Assembly (NCBI RefSeq): GCF_013386825.1
Contig: NZ_JACARC010000047.1
Span: 1 to 64,000 of the forward strand
DNA: 64,000 nucleotides
Source of the DNA: Pseudomonas sp. IPO3778
Lineage (GTDB): Bacteria > Pseudomonadota > Gammaproteobacteria > Pseudomonadales > Pseudomonadaceae
Reading direction: 5' to 3'
Both the position numbers and the translations under genes were made by a program. Below the pieces are notes generated by a model that worked only from the letters and a program-made list of their open reading frames with translations, was not told where the DNA came from and did not search any database. Shown one piece after another: positions 44,209 through 53,255 of the stretch. How positions within the stretch are numbered: position 1 is the first letter of the stretch; the number at the start of each line of letters is the position of its first letter.

Positions 44209-44993
44209 TGAGCACTGCGTTAATCCGCCTGGAGCAGGTCGGGGTCACGTTCGCCGGGCAAAACGTGCTGGACAACATCGCCCTGAGCGTCGAGCCGGGG
44301 CAGATCGTCACGCTGATCGGCCCCAACGGCGCCGGCAAGACCACCCTGGTGCGCGCCGTACTCGGCCTGCTCAAGCCCGACAGCGGCAGCGTGTGGCGCA
44401 AACCCAAGCTGCGGGTGGGTTACATGCCGCAAAAGCTGCATGTGGACCCAACGTTGCCCCTGTCGGTGCTGCGCTTCCTGCGCCTGGTGCCCGGCGTAGA
44501 CCGTGCCCGCGCACAGTCGGCCCTGAAGGAAGTCGGTGCCGAACAGGTCATCGACAGCCCGGTGCAAAGTATCTCCGGCGGCGAAATGCAGCGCGTACTG
44601 CTGGCCCGCGCCTTGTTGCGCGAGCCCGAACTGCTGGTACTGGATGAACCCGTGCAAGGCGTCGACGTGGCCGGCCAGGCCGAGCTGTACAGCCTGATCA
44701 CCCGCCTGCGGGACCGCCACGGCTGCGGCGTGCTGATGGTCTCTCACGATTTGCACCTGGTGATGAGCACCACCGACCAGGTGGTGTGCCTCAATCGCCA
44801 CGTGTGCTGCTCCGGCCACCCGGAACAGGTCAGCGGCGACCCGGCTTTCGTCGAGCTGTTCGGCAAGAATGCCCAGAGCCTGGCGATTTATCACCACCAT
44901 CACGACCACGCCCATGACTTGCATGGCGCCGTCGTGGACGACCCCGCCACACCTCACACCCACGTTCACGGAGATAGCTGCAAGCATGGCTGA
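44208..44993 (+). CDS. znuC: Zinc ABC transporter ATP-binding protein ZnuC
   Basis: A 261-residue ABC ATPase. Walker A GPNGAGKTTL is near 38, the signature SISGGEMQRVLLARALL near 124 and Walker B LLVLDEPVQGVD near 143. The C-terminal 30 residues are His-rich (HHHHDHAHDLHG and HTHVHGDSCKHG), which may bind or sense zinc. It overlaps znuB by eight bases. Confidence 0.95.
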   Translation: MSTALIRLEQVGVTFAGQNVLDNIALSVEPGQIVTLIGPNGAGKTTLVRAVLGLLKPDSGSVWRKPKLRVGYMPQKLHVDPTLPLSVLRFLRLVPGVDRARAQSALKEVGAEQVIDSPVQSISGGEMQRVLLARALLREPELLVLDEPVQGVDVAGQAELYSLITRLRDRHGCGVLMVSHDLHLVMSTTDQVVCLNRHVCCSGHPEQVSGDPAFVELFGKNAQSLAIYHHHHDHAHDLHGAVVDDPATPHTHVHGDSCKHG

Positions 44994-45774
44994 TTTTCTG
45001 CTCTACGCCCTGCTGGCAGGCTTGGCTTTGGCGCTGGTGGCGGGCCCACTGGGCTCGTTCGTGGTCTGGCGGCGCATGGCCTATTTTGGCGACACCTTGT
45101 CCCACGCCGCGCTGCTGGGCGTGGCCATGGGCTTTCTACTGGACGTCAGCCCGACCATCGCCGTGACCGTCGGCTGCCTGCTGCTGGCGGTGCTGCTGGT
45201 GACCCTGCAACAGCGCCAGCCCCTGGCTTCCGATACGTTGCTGGGCATCCTGGCGCCGAGCACGTTGTCGCTGGGCCTGGTGGTGCTGAGCTTCATGCAT
45301 GAAGTGCGCATCGACCTGATGGCCTATCTGTTCGGCGACCTGCTGGCGATCAGCCCCACCGACCTGGCCTGGATCCTCGGCGGCAGCGCGGCGGTACTGG
45401 CGTTGCTGGTAACCCTGTGGCGCCCGCTACTGGCGATCACCGTGCACGAAGAACTGGCCACCGTCGAAGGCTTGCCCGTGGCGGCGCTGCGCATGACCCT
45501 GATGTTGCTGATCGCCGTGGTGATTGCTGTCGCGATGAAGATTGTCGGCGTATTGTTGATCACCTCACTGCTGATCATCCCGGCCGCTGCGGCCCAGCGT
45601 CACGCCCGCTCGCCGGAGCAAATGGCGGTCGGCGCCAGCCTATTGGGGATGCTTGCGGTGTGTGGTGGCCTGGCACTGTCCTGGTTCAAGGACACCCCGG
45701 CCGGGCCGTCGATTGTGGTCACCGCGGCCGCCCTGTTTCTGCTGAGTTTTGTCCTGCCCCGTCGTGGGGTGTAG
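44986..45774 (+). CDS. znuB: Zinc ABC transporter permease ZnuB
   Basis: A 262-residue permease of the ABC-3 type with about seven helices. The start MADFLLYALLAGLALALVAG and the motif RRMAYFGDTLSHAALLG are typical. It overlaps znuC by eight bases. The earlier in-frame ATG in znuC is not needed. Last of zur-znuC-znuB. Confidence 0.95.
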   Translation: MADFLLYALLAGLALALVAGPLGSFVVWRRMAYFGDTLSHAALLGVAMGFLLDVSPTIAVTVGCLLLAVLLVTLQQRQPLASDTLLGILAPSTLSLGLVVLSFMHEVRIDLMAYLFGDLLAISPTDLAWILGGSAAVLALLVTLWRPLLAITVHEELATVEGLPVAALRMTLMLLIAVVIAVAMKIVGVLLITSLLIIPAAAAQRHARSPEQMAVGASLLGMLAVCGGLALSWFKDTPAGPSIVVTAAALFLLSFVLPRRGV

Positions 45775-45811
45775 ACTTGCTCGCTTTTTGCGCAATTAGA
45801 GAGTCGCAGGA

Positions 45812-46531
45812 ATGAAGCTGTTCAACGCCCGTTATCTGCTCCTTGCCGCATTTTCCTTGCTGCTGGGCGCCTGCCAAAGCACCCCGCCCGCCGCCCCTGA
45901 AGCGCCGGACGCGCGTGCTGCGGCCATCGCACAGCTGGAGCAAAACCTCGCCAGCAGTGAGCTGGCCACCGCCGAAGACGAACTGGCCGCGCTGCAGGCC
46001 CAGTCGCCCAACGACCCGGCACTGGAGCCTTATCAGCGCCAACTGGCCGAAGCCTACCTGCAGCGCAGCCAGATCGTGCTGCAAAAAGGTGACGTCAACG
46101 CTGCCGCCACGGCCCTGAGCCGCGCCCGGGCACTGATGCCCAAGGCGCCAGCGCTGACCGGTGGCGTCAACAGTGCAATCGCCCATGCCCGTAAAGTCGA
46201 GCTGGACAAAGCCGAAGCCGCCCTGAAAGCCGCCGAAGCCAAGCCGCCCGCCAAGGTCATCGACCCGGCGGCTGAAAGCACCACGGTTGCGCTGAACCTC
46301 ACCGATATTGAGGCGCTGCGCCATCAACTGGATGAGATCGCCACCGATGTGGTGAATTACCAGTGTGATGTGAGCATCCAGGCGCCGCGCACCGAAGATT
46401 ACCCGTGGCTGGCCACCTTGCTGACCAAACGGGTGAAGCGCATCGATTCGGGGTATGACCTGAAGATTCACCGGCAGATTCTGAAGAAGGTGCCGGCGCA
46501 GGTTGTGCTGATTCCGCGTAAGACTGAATAA
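45812..46531 (+). CDS. Lipoprotein with helical repeats (PA5502-like)
   Basis: A 239-residue lipoprotein (lipobox LLGAC, Cys21). Residues 30-130 are helical with Ala/Leu/Gln repeats that resemble TPR-like pairs (SELATAEDELAALQAQ). The function is unknown to me. It is 37 bases after znuB and may be co-transcribed. A REP pair follows. Confidence 0.7.
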   Translation: MKLFNARYLLLAAFSLLLGACQSTPPAAPEAPDARAAAIAQLEQNLASSELATAEDELAALQAQSPNDPALEPYQRQLAEAYLQRSQIVLQKGDVNAAATALSRARALMPKAPALTGGVNSAIAHARKVELDKAEAALKAAEAKPPAKVIDPAAESTTVALNLTDIEALRHQLDEIATDVVNYQCDVSIQAPRTEDYPWLATLLTKRVKRIDSGYDLKIHRQILKKVPAQVVLIPRKTE

Positions 46532-46536
46532 CTCCA

Positions 46537-46618
46537 TTCGCGAGCAAGCCCGCTCCCACACTTAACCGAGTTCCACCTTTGGAATGCGGTCGAATGTGGG
46601 AGCGGGCTTGCTCGCGAA
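46537..46618. repeat. REP pair, hybrid type (GAGCGGGCTTGCTCGCGAA)
   Basis: Inverted arms TTCGCGAGCAAGCCCGCTCC (46537-) and its complement (ending 46618) enclose about 37 bases. The arms mix features of class A and class B. It lies between the convergent lipoprotein and katE genes. Confidence 0.88.
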
Positions 46619-46643
46619 GGCGGTCTGACAAACACCCAATAAC

Positions 46644-48785
46644 TCAAGCCGGAACAGCTTTAGCCTTCGGCTCCCGATCCCAGACCCGATGCTGGGCAAT
46701 CGCTGCAAAAAACGCCTTCAACGCCTTCGCATCACCGCCCACGATCAGCCCCGCATCCGCCTCAAGCTTCAGCACATCCAGCAACTGCTTCGCCTCACCG
46801 GCCAAGGCGATCGCCTTCAGGTGCTTGTACGCTTCAAGCAAGTAATGCAACGCCACGCCATCCCCGCTCAACGCCTGCACCGACTTGGCACCACCCGGTA
46901 CAAACACCGCATCGAACGCCACCGACGGCAAGCCTTCCATGGACGCATCCACCGGCAGGCTCTTGCCATCGGCCGTTGTCACCGGTGCCGAGGTCGGCCC
47001 CAGCAGCTTCGCATGCGCACCCGCAGCCTCCAGCGCCTTCTTCAGCGCCGCAATCGCCGCACCATCAACGCCGTTCGCCGCCAGAATCGCCACTTTTCGC
47101 GTCTTGATATCACCCGACAGCAAGTTGGCCTGGCTCAACGCCGGCGAACGCTCCGGAGAGGTCTTGCGCTCGGGCACCGTGCCTTTCTTCGGCACCGGCA
47201 GGCCCAAGTTCTGCGCCACGCGCTTGGCCAGCTCCAGGTCGATGTTGGCGAGGATCTCATTCACCTGGCGAGCGCGGATAAACTCGCGCTCCACGTTGCC
47301 CAGCTCAAAGCTGTAAGCCGCGATGATGTGCTCCTGCTCGTGCTTGCTCATGCTGCGGAAAAACAACCGCGCCTGGGAGAAGTGATCGCCGAACGACTCA
47401 CTGCGCTCACGGATTTTGTGGGCATCAATGCGCTCTGGGTACGTTTCAAAACCGCCGTCCTCGGCAGCAGGCGGGGTCTCTTTTGGCCAGCCGCCATCAA
47501 TCGAGTTCGGCTCGTAGGCCGCGCGCCCCTTGTCGATGGTGGTGCGGTGCATGGCATCACGCTGGCCATTATGGAACGGCGCGACCGGACGGTTGATCGG
47601 CAGCTCATGAAAGTTCGGGCCGCCCAGTCGGCTGATCTGCGTGTCGGTGTAGGAAAACAGCCGACCTTGCAGCAGCGGGTCATTGGAGAAGTCGATGCCC
47701 GGCACGATATGGCCTGGGCAGAACGCCACTTGCTCGGTCTCGGCAAAGTAGTTGTCCGGGTTGCGGTTGAGCACCATCTTGCCCAGCGGCGTAATCGGCA
47801 CCAGCTCTTCAGGGATCAGCTTGGTCGGGTCGAGGATGTCGAAGTCGAATTTATGCTCATCCGCTTCCGCGATGATCTGCACACCCAATTCCCATTCCGG
47901 GTAATCGCCGCCTTCGATGGACTCCCACAGGTCGCGGCGGTGGAAGTCAGTGTCTTTGCCCGCCAGCTTCTGCGCCTCGTCCCACACCAGGGAACAGGTG
48001 CCGACGGTAGGCCGCCAGTGGAATTTGACGAAGTTGGATTTACCCTCGGCATTCACCAGCCGGAAGGTGTGCACGCCAAAACCCTGCATGGTCCGCAGGC
48101 TCTTTGGAATTGCGCGGTCAGACATGGCCCAAATCACCATGTGCGCCGATTCCGGCTGCAGCGAGACAAAATCCCAGAACGTATCGTGAGCCGAGCCGCC
48201 GGTAGGAATCTCGTTGTGGGGCTCAGGTTTTACCGCATGCACGAAGTCAGGAAACTTGATCGCGTCCTGAATGAAAAATACCGGCATGTTGTTGCCCACC
48301 AGGTCGAAGTTACCTTCGTCGGTGAAGAATTTCACGGCAAACCCACGCACGTCACGCACGGTATCGCCCGAACCCCTAGGGCCCTGCACCGTGGAGAACC
48401 GCGCAAATACCGGGGTTTTATGCGCCGGGTTACGCAGGAACCCAGCCTTGGTCAGAGCCGAATGATTTTCATAGGTCTGGAAATAACCATGGGCGCCCGT
48501 ACCCCGGGCATGGACGATGCGTTCCGGGATGCGCTCATGGTCAAAGTGCGTGATTTTTTCACGCATGATGAAATCTTCCAGCAGCGAGGGACCACGGGAG
48601 CCGACCTTCAAGCTGTTCTGGTTATCGGAAACCTTCACGCCCTGGTTGGTGCGCAAGGCCTGGCCGGTGGCGTCGGAGCGGAATGTTTCCAGGCTTTGCA
48701 GCTTGGCGTTGGTGTTGCCACGGTCCAGCGTGTCGGTACCCGCAAGTTCACTCTTGGGCGGGGTGACTGGCTTTTTAGTACTCAT
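46644..48785 (-). CDS. katE: Catalase HPII (large-subunit, KatE)
   Basis: A 713-residue large catalase with a C-terminal DJ-1/PfpI-like domain (about 560-713, KVAILAANGVDGAAIAALKK). The distal His is in HARGTGAHGYF, the Asn in NNMPVFFIQDAIKFPD and the proximal Tyr in LFSYTDTQ. ATG 48785 has GAGGAG 11 bases upstream; a longer frame has no support. It detoxifies hydrogen peroxide in the cytoplasm. Confidence 0.95.
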   Translation of the reverse strand: MSTKKPVTPPKSELAGTDTLDRGNTNAKLQSLETFRSDATGQALRTNQGVKVSDNQNSLKVGSRGPSLLEDFIMREKITHFDHERIPERIVHARGTGAHGYFQTYENHSALTKAGFLRNPAHKTPVFARFSTVQGPRGSGDTVRDVRGFAVKFFTDEGNFDLVGNNMPVFFIQDAIKFPDFVHAVKPEPHNEIPTGGSAHDTFWDFVSLQPESAHMVIWAMSDRAIPKSLRTMQGFGVHTFRLVNAEGKSNFVKFHWRPTVGTCSLVWDEAQKLAGKDTDFHRRDLWESIEGGDYPEWELGVQIIAEADEHKFDFDILDPTKLIPEELVPITPLGKMVLNRNPDNYFAETEQVAFCPGHIVPGIDFSNDPLLQGRLFSYTDTQISRLGGPNFHELPINRPVAPFHNGQRDAMHRTTIDKGRAAYEPNSIDGGWPKETPPAAEDGGFETYPERIDAHKIRERSESFGDHFSQARLFFRSMSKHEQEHIIAAYSFELGNVEREFIRARQVNEILANIDLELAKRVAQNLGLPVPKKGTVPERKTSPERSPALSQANLLSGDIKTRKVAILAANGVDGAAIAALKKALEAAGAHAKLLGPTSAPVTTADGKSLPVDASMEGLPSVAFDAVFVPGGAKSVQALSGDGVALHYLLEAYKHLKAIALAGEAKQLLDVLKLEADAGLIVGGDAKALKAFFAAIAQHRVWDREPKAKAVPA

Positions 48786-49053
48786 CAGACAAAAACTCCT
48801 CGTTTGCGTAGGCCAGAGCGATCCCCGGCTCTTCTTGAGCAAAACCCCAGGCAAGGCACCCGGGAATTTCGAGTTGCTTAAGTAGTGACTGGCACGGTTT
48901 TGGACCGTTCCTTTTTTATGACCTTTGATCGCGTTATTGCCAAATCGCTGGTCGGATGCGAAATAAATGCTAAGAAACGCTATACGGACAGGCTAAAATG
49001 CGCGCCCGGCTAACCGCTGATCCCTTTTTAATGCGCCCCACAAGGTTCGCTAC

Positions 49054-50061
49054 GTGATCGAGTTTCATAACGTCCATAAAACCTACCGGGTCGCCGGTAA
49101 GGATATCCCCGCGCTGCATCCCACCAACCTGCGCGTCGAAAATGGCCAGGTGTTTGGTCTGATCGGCCATTCCGGTGCGGGAAAAAGTACTCTGCTGCGT
49201 CTGATCAACCGTCTGGAGCAGCCTAGCGGTGGCCAGATCAAGGTCGATGACGAAGAAGTCACCGCCCTGGATGCCAACGGCCTGCGCCGTTTCCGGCAAC
49301 AGGTCGGGATGATCTTCCAGCACTTCAACCTGCTGGCGTCCAAGACTGTCGCCGACAACGTGGCGCTGCCGCTGACGCTGGCGGGTGAGCTGTCCCGCAA
49401 GGATATCGACCTGCGTGTGGCTGAATTGCTGGCGCGGGTCGGCCTGTCCGACCACGCCAAGAAGTACCCGGCGCAACTGTCGGGCGGCCAGAAGCAGCGC
49501 GTCGGCATCGCCCGCGCCCTGGCCACCAAACCAAAGATCCTGCTGTGCGACGAGGCCACCAGTGCCCTCGACCCGCAGACCACGGCCTCGGTCCTGCAAC
49601 TGCTGGCCGAGATCAACCGCGAGCTGAAGCTGACCATCGTGCTGATCACCCATGAAATGGACGTGATCCGCCGGGTCTGCGACCACGTGGCCGTGATGGA
49701 CGCAGGGGTGATCGTGGAGCAAGGCACCGTTGCCGAGGTGTTCCTGCACCCCAAGCACCCGACCACCAAGCGTTTCGTGCAAGAGTCCGAGCAGGTCGAC
49801 GAAGGCGAACAGCGCGATGACTTCGCCCACGTCCCGGGCCGCATCGTGCGCCTGACGTTCCAGGGCGAAGCGACCTACGCGCCATTGCTGGGTACCGTCG
49901 CTCGTGAAACGGGCGTGGACTACAGCATCCTGGCCGGCCGTATCGACCGCATTAAAGACATCCCCTACGGCCAACTGACCCTCGCGGTCACCGGTGGTGA
50001 CATGGAAGCCGCGTTTGCCGCCTTCACCGCCGCTGACGTCCATATGGAGGTGCTGCGCTAA
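49054..50061 (+). CDS. metN: Methionine ABC transporter ATP-binding protein MetN
   Basis: A 335-residue ABC ATPase. Walker A GHSGAGKSTLL is near 37, the signature LSGGQKQRVGIARAL near 140 and Walker B LLCDEATSALDP near 163. A C-terminal NIL regulatory domain (about 265-335) binds methionine. It starts with GTG 49054 and a weak ribosome site. It begins the metNIQ operon and overlaps metI by one base (TAATG). Confidence 0.95.
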   Translation: MIEFHNVHKTYRVAGKDIPALHPTNLRVENGQVFGLIGHSGAGKSTLLRLINRLEQPSGGQIKVDDEEVTALDANGLRRFRQQVGMIFQHFNLLASKTVADNVALPLTLAGELSRKDIDLRVAELLARVGLSDHAKKYPAQLSGGQKQRVGIARALATKPKILLCDEATSALDPQTTASVLQLLAEINRELKLTIVLITHEMDVIRRVCDHVAVMDAGVIVEQGTVAEVFLHPKHPTTKRFVQESEQVDEGEQRDDFAHVPGRIVRLTFQGEATYAPLLGTVARETGVDYSILAGRIDRIKDIPYGQLTLAVTGGDMEAAFAAFTAADVHMEVLR

Positions 50062-50735
50062 TGGAACTCCTGTTGAGTTTTTTCTCGAACATCGACTGGT
50101 CGGAAATCCTGCTGGCCACCGGCGACACCATGACCATGCTGTTCGGCTCGCTGCTGTTCACCGTGTTGCTGGGCTTGCCGCTGGGCGTGCTGCTGTTCCT
50201 GTGCAGCCCGCGCCAGTTGTTCGAACAAAAGAACCTGTACGCCCTGCTGTCGCTGATCGTGAACATCCTGCGTTCGCTGCCGTTCATCATTCTGTTGATT
50301 GTGATGATTCCGTTCACCGTGCTGATCACCGGCACTTCGCTGGGTGTTGCCGGTGCGATTCCGCCGCTGGTGGTGGGGGCCACGCCGTTCTTCGCGCGCC
50401 TGGTGGAAACCGCGTTGCGTGAAGTGGACCGCGGGATTATCGAAGCGACCCAGGCCATGGGCGCTACCACTCGCCAGATCATTACCAACGCCTTGCTGCC
50501 CGAAGCCCGCCCCGGCATCTTCGCGGCGATTACGGTGACGGCGATTACACTGGTGTCTTACACGGCCATGGCCGGTGTGGTGGGTGCCGGCGGCCTGGGA
50601 GACCTGGCGATCCGTTTCGGCTATCAACGCTTCCAGACCGACGTGATGGTGGTCACCGTGGTGCTGCTGTTGATCCTGGTGCAAATTCTGCAAACCGTCG
50701 GCGACAAGCTGGTGGTGCACTTTTCTCGAAAATAA
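50061..50735 (+). CDS. metI: Methionine ABC transporter permease MetI
   Basis: A 224-residue permease with about five helices; the coupling loop EATQAMGATTRQIITNALLPEA (near 132-153) is typical of MetI. It overlaps metN by one base and is 51 bases before metQ. Confidence 0.95.
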   Translation: MELLLSFFSNIDWSEILLATGDTMTMLFGSLLFTVLLGLPLGVLLFLCSPRQLFEQKNLYALLSLIVNILRSLPFIILLIVMIPFTVLITGTSLGVAGAIPPLVVGATPFFARLVETALREVDRGIIEATQAMGATTRQIITNALLPEARPGIFAAITVTAITLVSYTAMAGVVGAGGLGDLAIRFGYQRFQTDVMVVTVVLLLILVQILQTVGDKLVVHFSRK

Positions 50736-50786
50736 CGGCTATTGCCGGCGTGAAGCCGGCCAATACCCGAACAAGGAGCTCGTTGA

Positions 50787-51560
50787 ATGAAAAAACTACT
50801 GGTTGCTTTCGCCGCCGTTGCCGCGTTTTCCGCCCACGCCGCCGAAACCCTGACCGTGGCCGCCTCCCCGGTGCCCCACGCTGAAATCCTCGAATTCGTG
50901 AAGCCGGTGCTGGCCAAAGAAGGTGTGGATCTGCAAGTGAAAGTCTTCACCGACTACGTCCAGCCAAACGTACAGGTGGCCGAAAAGCGCCTGGACGCCA
51001 ACTTCTTCCAGCACCAGCCGTACCTGGATGAATTCAACAAAGCCAAGGGCACTCACCTGGTGAGCGTTGGCGCTGTGCACCTTGAGCCTCTGGGCGCTTA
51101 CTCCAGCAAGTACAAAAAGCTGGAAGAACTGCCAAGCGGCGCCAACGTCGTGATCCCGAACGACGCCACCAACGGCGGCCGTGCGCTGTTGCTGCTGGCC
51201 AAGCACAACCTGATCACCCTGAAGGACCCGACCAACATCCTGTCGACCATCAAGGACATCACCGGCAACCCGAAAAACCTGAAATTCCGCGAACTGGAAG
51301 CCGCCACCCTGCCGCGCGTGCTGACCCAGGTCGACCTGGCGCTGATCAACACCAACTACGCGCTGGAAGCCAAGCTGGACCCTTCCAAGGATGCCCTGGT
51401 GATCGAAGGCAATGACTCGCCTTACGTGAACATCCTGGTGACCCGCGAAGACAACAAGGACTCGGATGCAGTGAAGAAGCTGGTAGCCGCCCTGCACACC
51501 CCGGAAGTGAAAGCGTTCATTCTCGAGAAGTACAAAGGCGCGATCCTGCCGGCGTTCTGA
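50787..51560 (+). CDS. metQ: Methionine-binding protein MetQ, not lipidated
   Basis: A 257-residue NlpA-family substrate-binding protein. ATPVPHAEIL-like segment (ASPVPHAEILEFV) and NVVIPNDATNGGRALLLL are family motifs. The N-terminal signal peptide ends in AHAAE and has no cysteine, so it is soluble periplasmic, not a lipoprotein as in E. coli MetQ. AAGGAG lies 8 bases before ATG. A REP pair follows at 51602. Confidence 0.93.
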   Translation: MKKLLVAFAAVAAFSAHAAETLTVAASPVPHAEILEFVKPVLAKEGVDLQVKVFTDYVQPNVQVAEKRLDANFFQHQPYLDEFNKAKGTHLVSVGAVHLEPLGAYSSKYKKLEELPSGANVVIPNDATNGGRALLLLAKHNLITLKDPTNILSTIKDITGNPKNLKFRELEAATLPRVLTQVDLALINTNYALEAKLDPSKDALVIEGNDSPYVNILVTREDNKDSDAVKKLVAALHTPEVKAFILEKYKGAILPAF

Positions 51561-51601
51561 TCCAGAGCTGAAACCCGATCTCCCAGACACTGGAGATCAA
51601 A

Positions 51602-51689
51602 TGTGGGAGCTGGCTTGCCTGCGATGGCATCGCTGCGGTGGATCAGTAACACCGCGCCGCCTGTATCGCAGGCAAGCCAGCTCCCACAG
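51602..51689. repeat. REPIN/BIME, class B
   Basis: Inverted class B arms (TGTGGGAGCTGGCTTGCCTG) enclose about 45 bases. It lies 41 bases after metQ and ends just before the convergent Bro-N gene. Confidence 0.9.
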
Positions 51690-51698
51690 TTTCAAGCG

Positions 51699-52160
51699 CT
51701 ACACGCCCGGCAACACCTTGGGCATATCCCGCAGCCGTATCCACGGCTCATTGCGCCACCGCAACACACTCAAACTCACCGTCGACCAGGCCAGCCAACT
51801 CAGGGCCGGGCTTTCGCTTGCTTGCTGTTTACCGTGCAGGGCGGGCACCACTTCATGGGTCAGCCATTGGCGCAGGGCGCGGTTTTCGGGGCAGTAGTGA
51901 TAGATCAACATCGCGTACACACCTGATTCGCTGAGCATCAGGGTGGGTGCAGCGTTGCCGTGAGTGGTCGCGGTTAATGTTTGTTGTTGGTCAGGATCGA
52001 GCTTGCGCAGCAAAGCTTCGTTGAGATGCAGGCCCATCAGATGGCCAATGTCGCGGGCGCTGAACCAGGCTTGGGCATCGATGAGGATGGCGTGCAGTTG
52101 CTGGTGATGGCGGGTGAATACTTCGGGGGTGCAGGGCGGGTCGGGGGTGAGTACTTTCAT
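51699..52160 (-). CDS. Bro-N domain protein (phage antirepressor-like)
   Basis: A 153-residue protein with a Bro-N-like DNA-binding domain (about 15-100: AWFSARDIGHLMGLHLNEALLRKL, then LSESGVYAMLIYHY and ALRQWLTHEVVPAL). The rest is short with tryptophan- and arginine-rich segments. There are no phage genes around it, so it is a domesticated gene between metQ and the oxidase cluster. ATG 52160 is set by AGGAG (52168-52172 on the minus strand) with 7 bases spacing. Its leader contains an unusual repeat structure (see 52166-52367). The role may be transcription control, but is not known. Confidence 0.78.
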   Translation of the reverse strand: MKVLTPDPPCTPEVFTRHHQQLHAILIDAQAWFSARDIGHLMGLHLNEALLRKLDPDQQQTLTATTHGNAAPTLMLSESGVYAMLIYHYCPENRALRQWLTHEVVPALHGKQQASESPALSWLAWSTVSLSVLRWRNEPWIRLRDMPKVLPGV

Positions 52161-52165
52161 GATCT

Positions 52166-52367
52166 GGCTCCTAACGTATTGAGGGGCCGCCAAGCACTAC
52201 TTCCACGTAATGGGTGGCGGCTGTACGCAGGTGTGGAAGACCGGGACGTTAGGCACCCGGCGCGCTCGAAAGCGCCCCGCGCACAACCACCATAAAACAC
52301 AGACGATAAAAAGCGCCTGACTCTAGGTGGCGCTTTGTGCGCCTAACGATATAAGGGCTTCCACACC
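52166..52367 (-). promoter_or_regulatory. Structured leader of the Bro-N gene: nested inverted repeats, terminator hairpin and repeat over the ribosome site
   Basis: On the minus strand from 5': GGTGTGGAAG (52367-52358), CGTTAGGC (52348-52341), a hairpin AAAGCGCC/GGCGCTTT (52336-52310) running into TTTTA, GCCTAACG (52254-52247), CTTCCACACC (52239-52230), then CGTTAGG (52176-52170), whose AGG is the start of the AGGAG ribosome site. The two outer pairs are perfect complements. GCCTAACG could pair with either the upstream or the downstream copy of CGTTAGG. This is a possible switch between termination, an open site and a hidden site. The pairing is seen directly; the switching is inference. Confidence 0.6.
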
Positions 52368-52496
52368 CTGTCACTGAATTTGCAGCGACAGGGCAAAGAC
52401 TAGTCAGTCGACGCACGCCGAACAAGTTCGCGCCGACCGCTACACATTGCGGGAAAAGTCCGACGACACACCGTTCAGGCACCGTGCACATAATCC

Positions 52497-52584
52497 TGTG
52501 GGAGCTGGCTTGCCTGCGATGGGGCCGTGTCAGTCACATATCTGCTGCTGACACACCGCTATCGCAGGCAAGCCAGCTCCCACA
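52497..52584. repeat. REPIN/BIME, class B
   Basis: Inverted arms TGTGGGAGCTGGCTTGCCTG enclose about 48 bases. It lies between the Bro-N leader and the stop of the SCO gene. Confidence 0.9.
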
Positions 52585-52619
52585 TTTGCGCCATGGTGCC
52601 AGCACGACAAGTGACAGGC

Positions 52620-53255
52620 TTATTTACGCTGCAACAACCCCGGGAACTGCGCCACCAGCTTCTGGTTGTTCAATGGCGCACGAATAAACCCGCGCTGCGT
52701 CCCATCCGGCCCGATCAACGCCAGGTTGCCGCTGTGGTCCACGGTGTAGTTGGGCTTGCTGGTGTCCGCCGGAATAAACGGAATGCTCACCGCATTCGAA
52801 ACCTTCTGCACATCCTCCACATTCGCGCCGGTCAGGCCTTCAAACTGAGGATCGAAGTAACCCAGGTACTGTTTGAGCTGCGCCGGCGTATCACGATTGG
52901 GGTCAACGCTGACCAAAATCACCTGCAACTTATCCACAACGTCTTTGGGCAGCTCGCTCTTGATCTGGCGCAACTGGGCGAGGGTGGTGGGGCAGATGTC
53001 CGGGCAGAAGGTGTAGCCGAAGAACAACACGCTCCATTTGCCTTTCAGCTCGTTGACCACCACCGGCTGGCCGTCCTGGTTGGTCATGGTCACGGGCGGC
53101 AGCTGGCGGCTTTGCGGCAGCAGGATGATGCCGGCATCGATCAACGCCGTCGGGTCGCCCTGGCCTTTGCCACTCAGTACTTTGTTGACGGTCAGGCCCA
53201 TGATCAACGCGACGATGGCCACCAGAATGAAGACAGTTTTTTGAGTTCGAGTCAT
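52620..53255 (-). CDS. SCO1/SenC family copper chaperone for cytochrome c oxidase
   Basis: A 211-residue protein with one N-terminal membrane helix (about 7-24) and a thioredoxin-like domain. Copper ligands are Cys84 and Cys88 (TFCPDICPT) and His174 (NYTVDHSGNL). It delivers copper to the CuA site of subunit II. The start overlaps the ctaB stop (ATGA). The frame open upstream belongs to the ctaB sequence. Confidence 0.95.
   Translation of the reverse strand: MTRTQKTVFILVAIVALIMGLTVNKVLSGKGQGDPTALIDAGIILLPQSRQLPPVTMTNQDGQPVVVNELKGKWSVLFFGYTFCPDICPTTLAQLRQIKSELPKDVVDKLQVILVSVDPNRDTPAQLKQYLGYFDPQFEGLTGANVEDVQKVSNAVSIPFIPADTSKPNYTVDHSGNLALIGPDGTQRGFIRAPLNNQKLVAQFPGLLQRK

Noticed and set aside
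46689..48881. 730-codon plus-strand frame over katE
   Set aside because: Antisense shadow of the catalase gene, whose motifs and length are complete on the minus strand.
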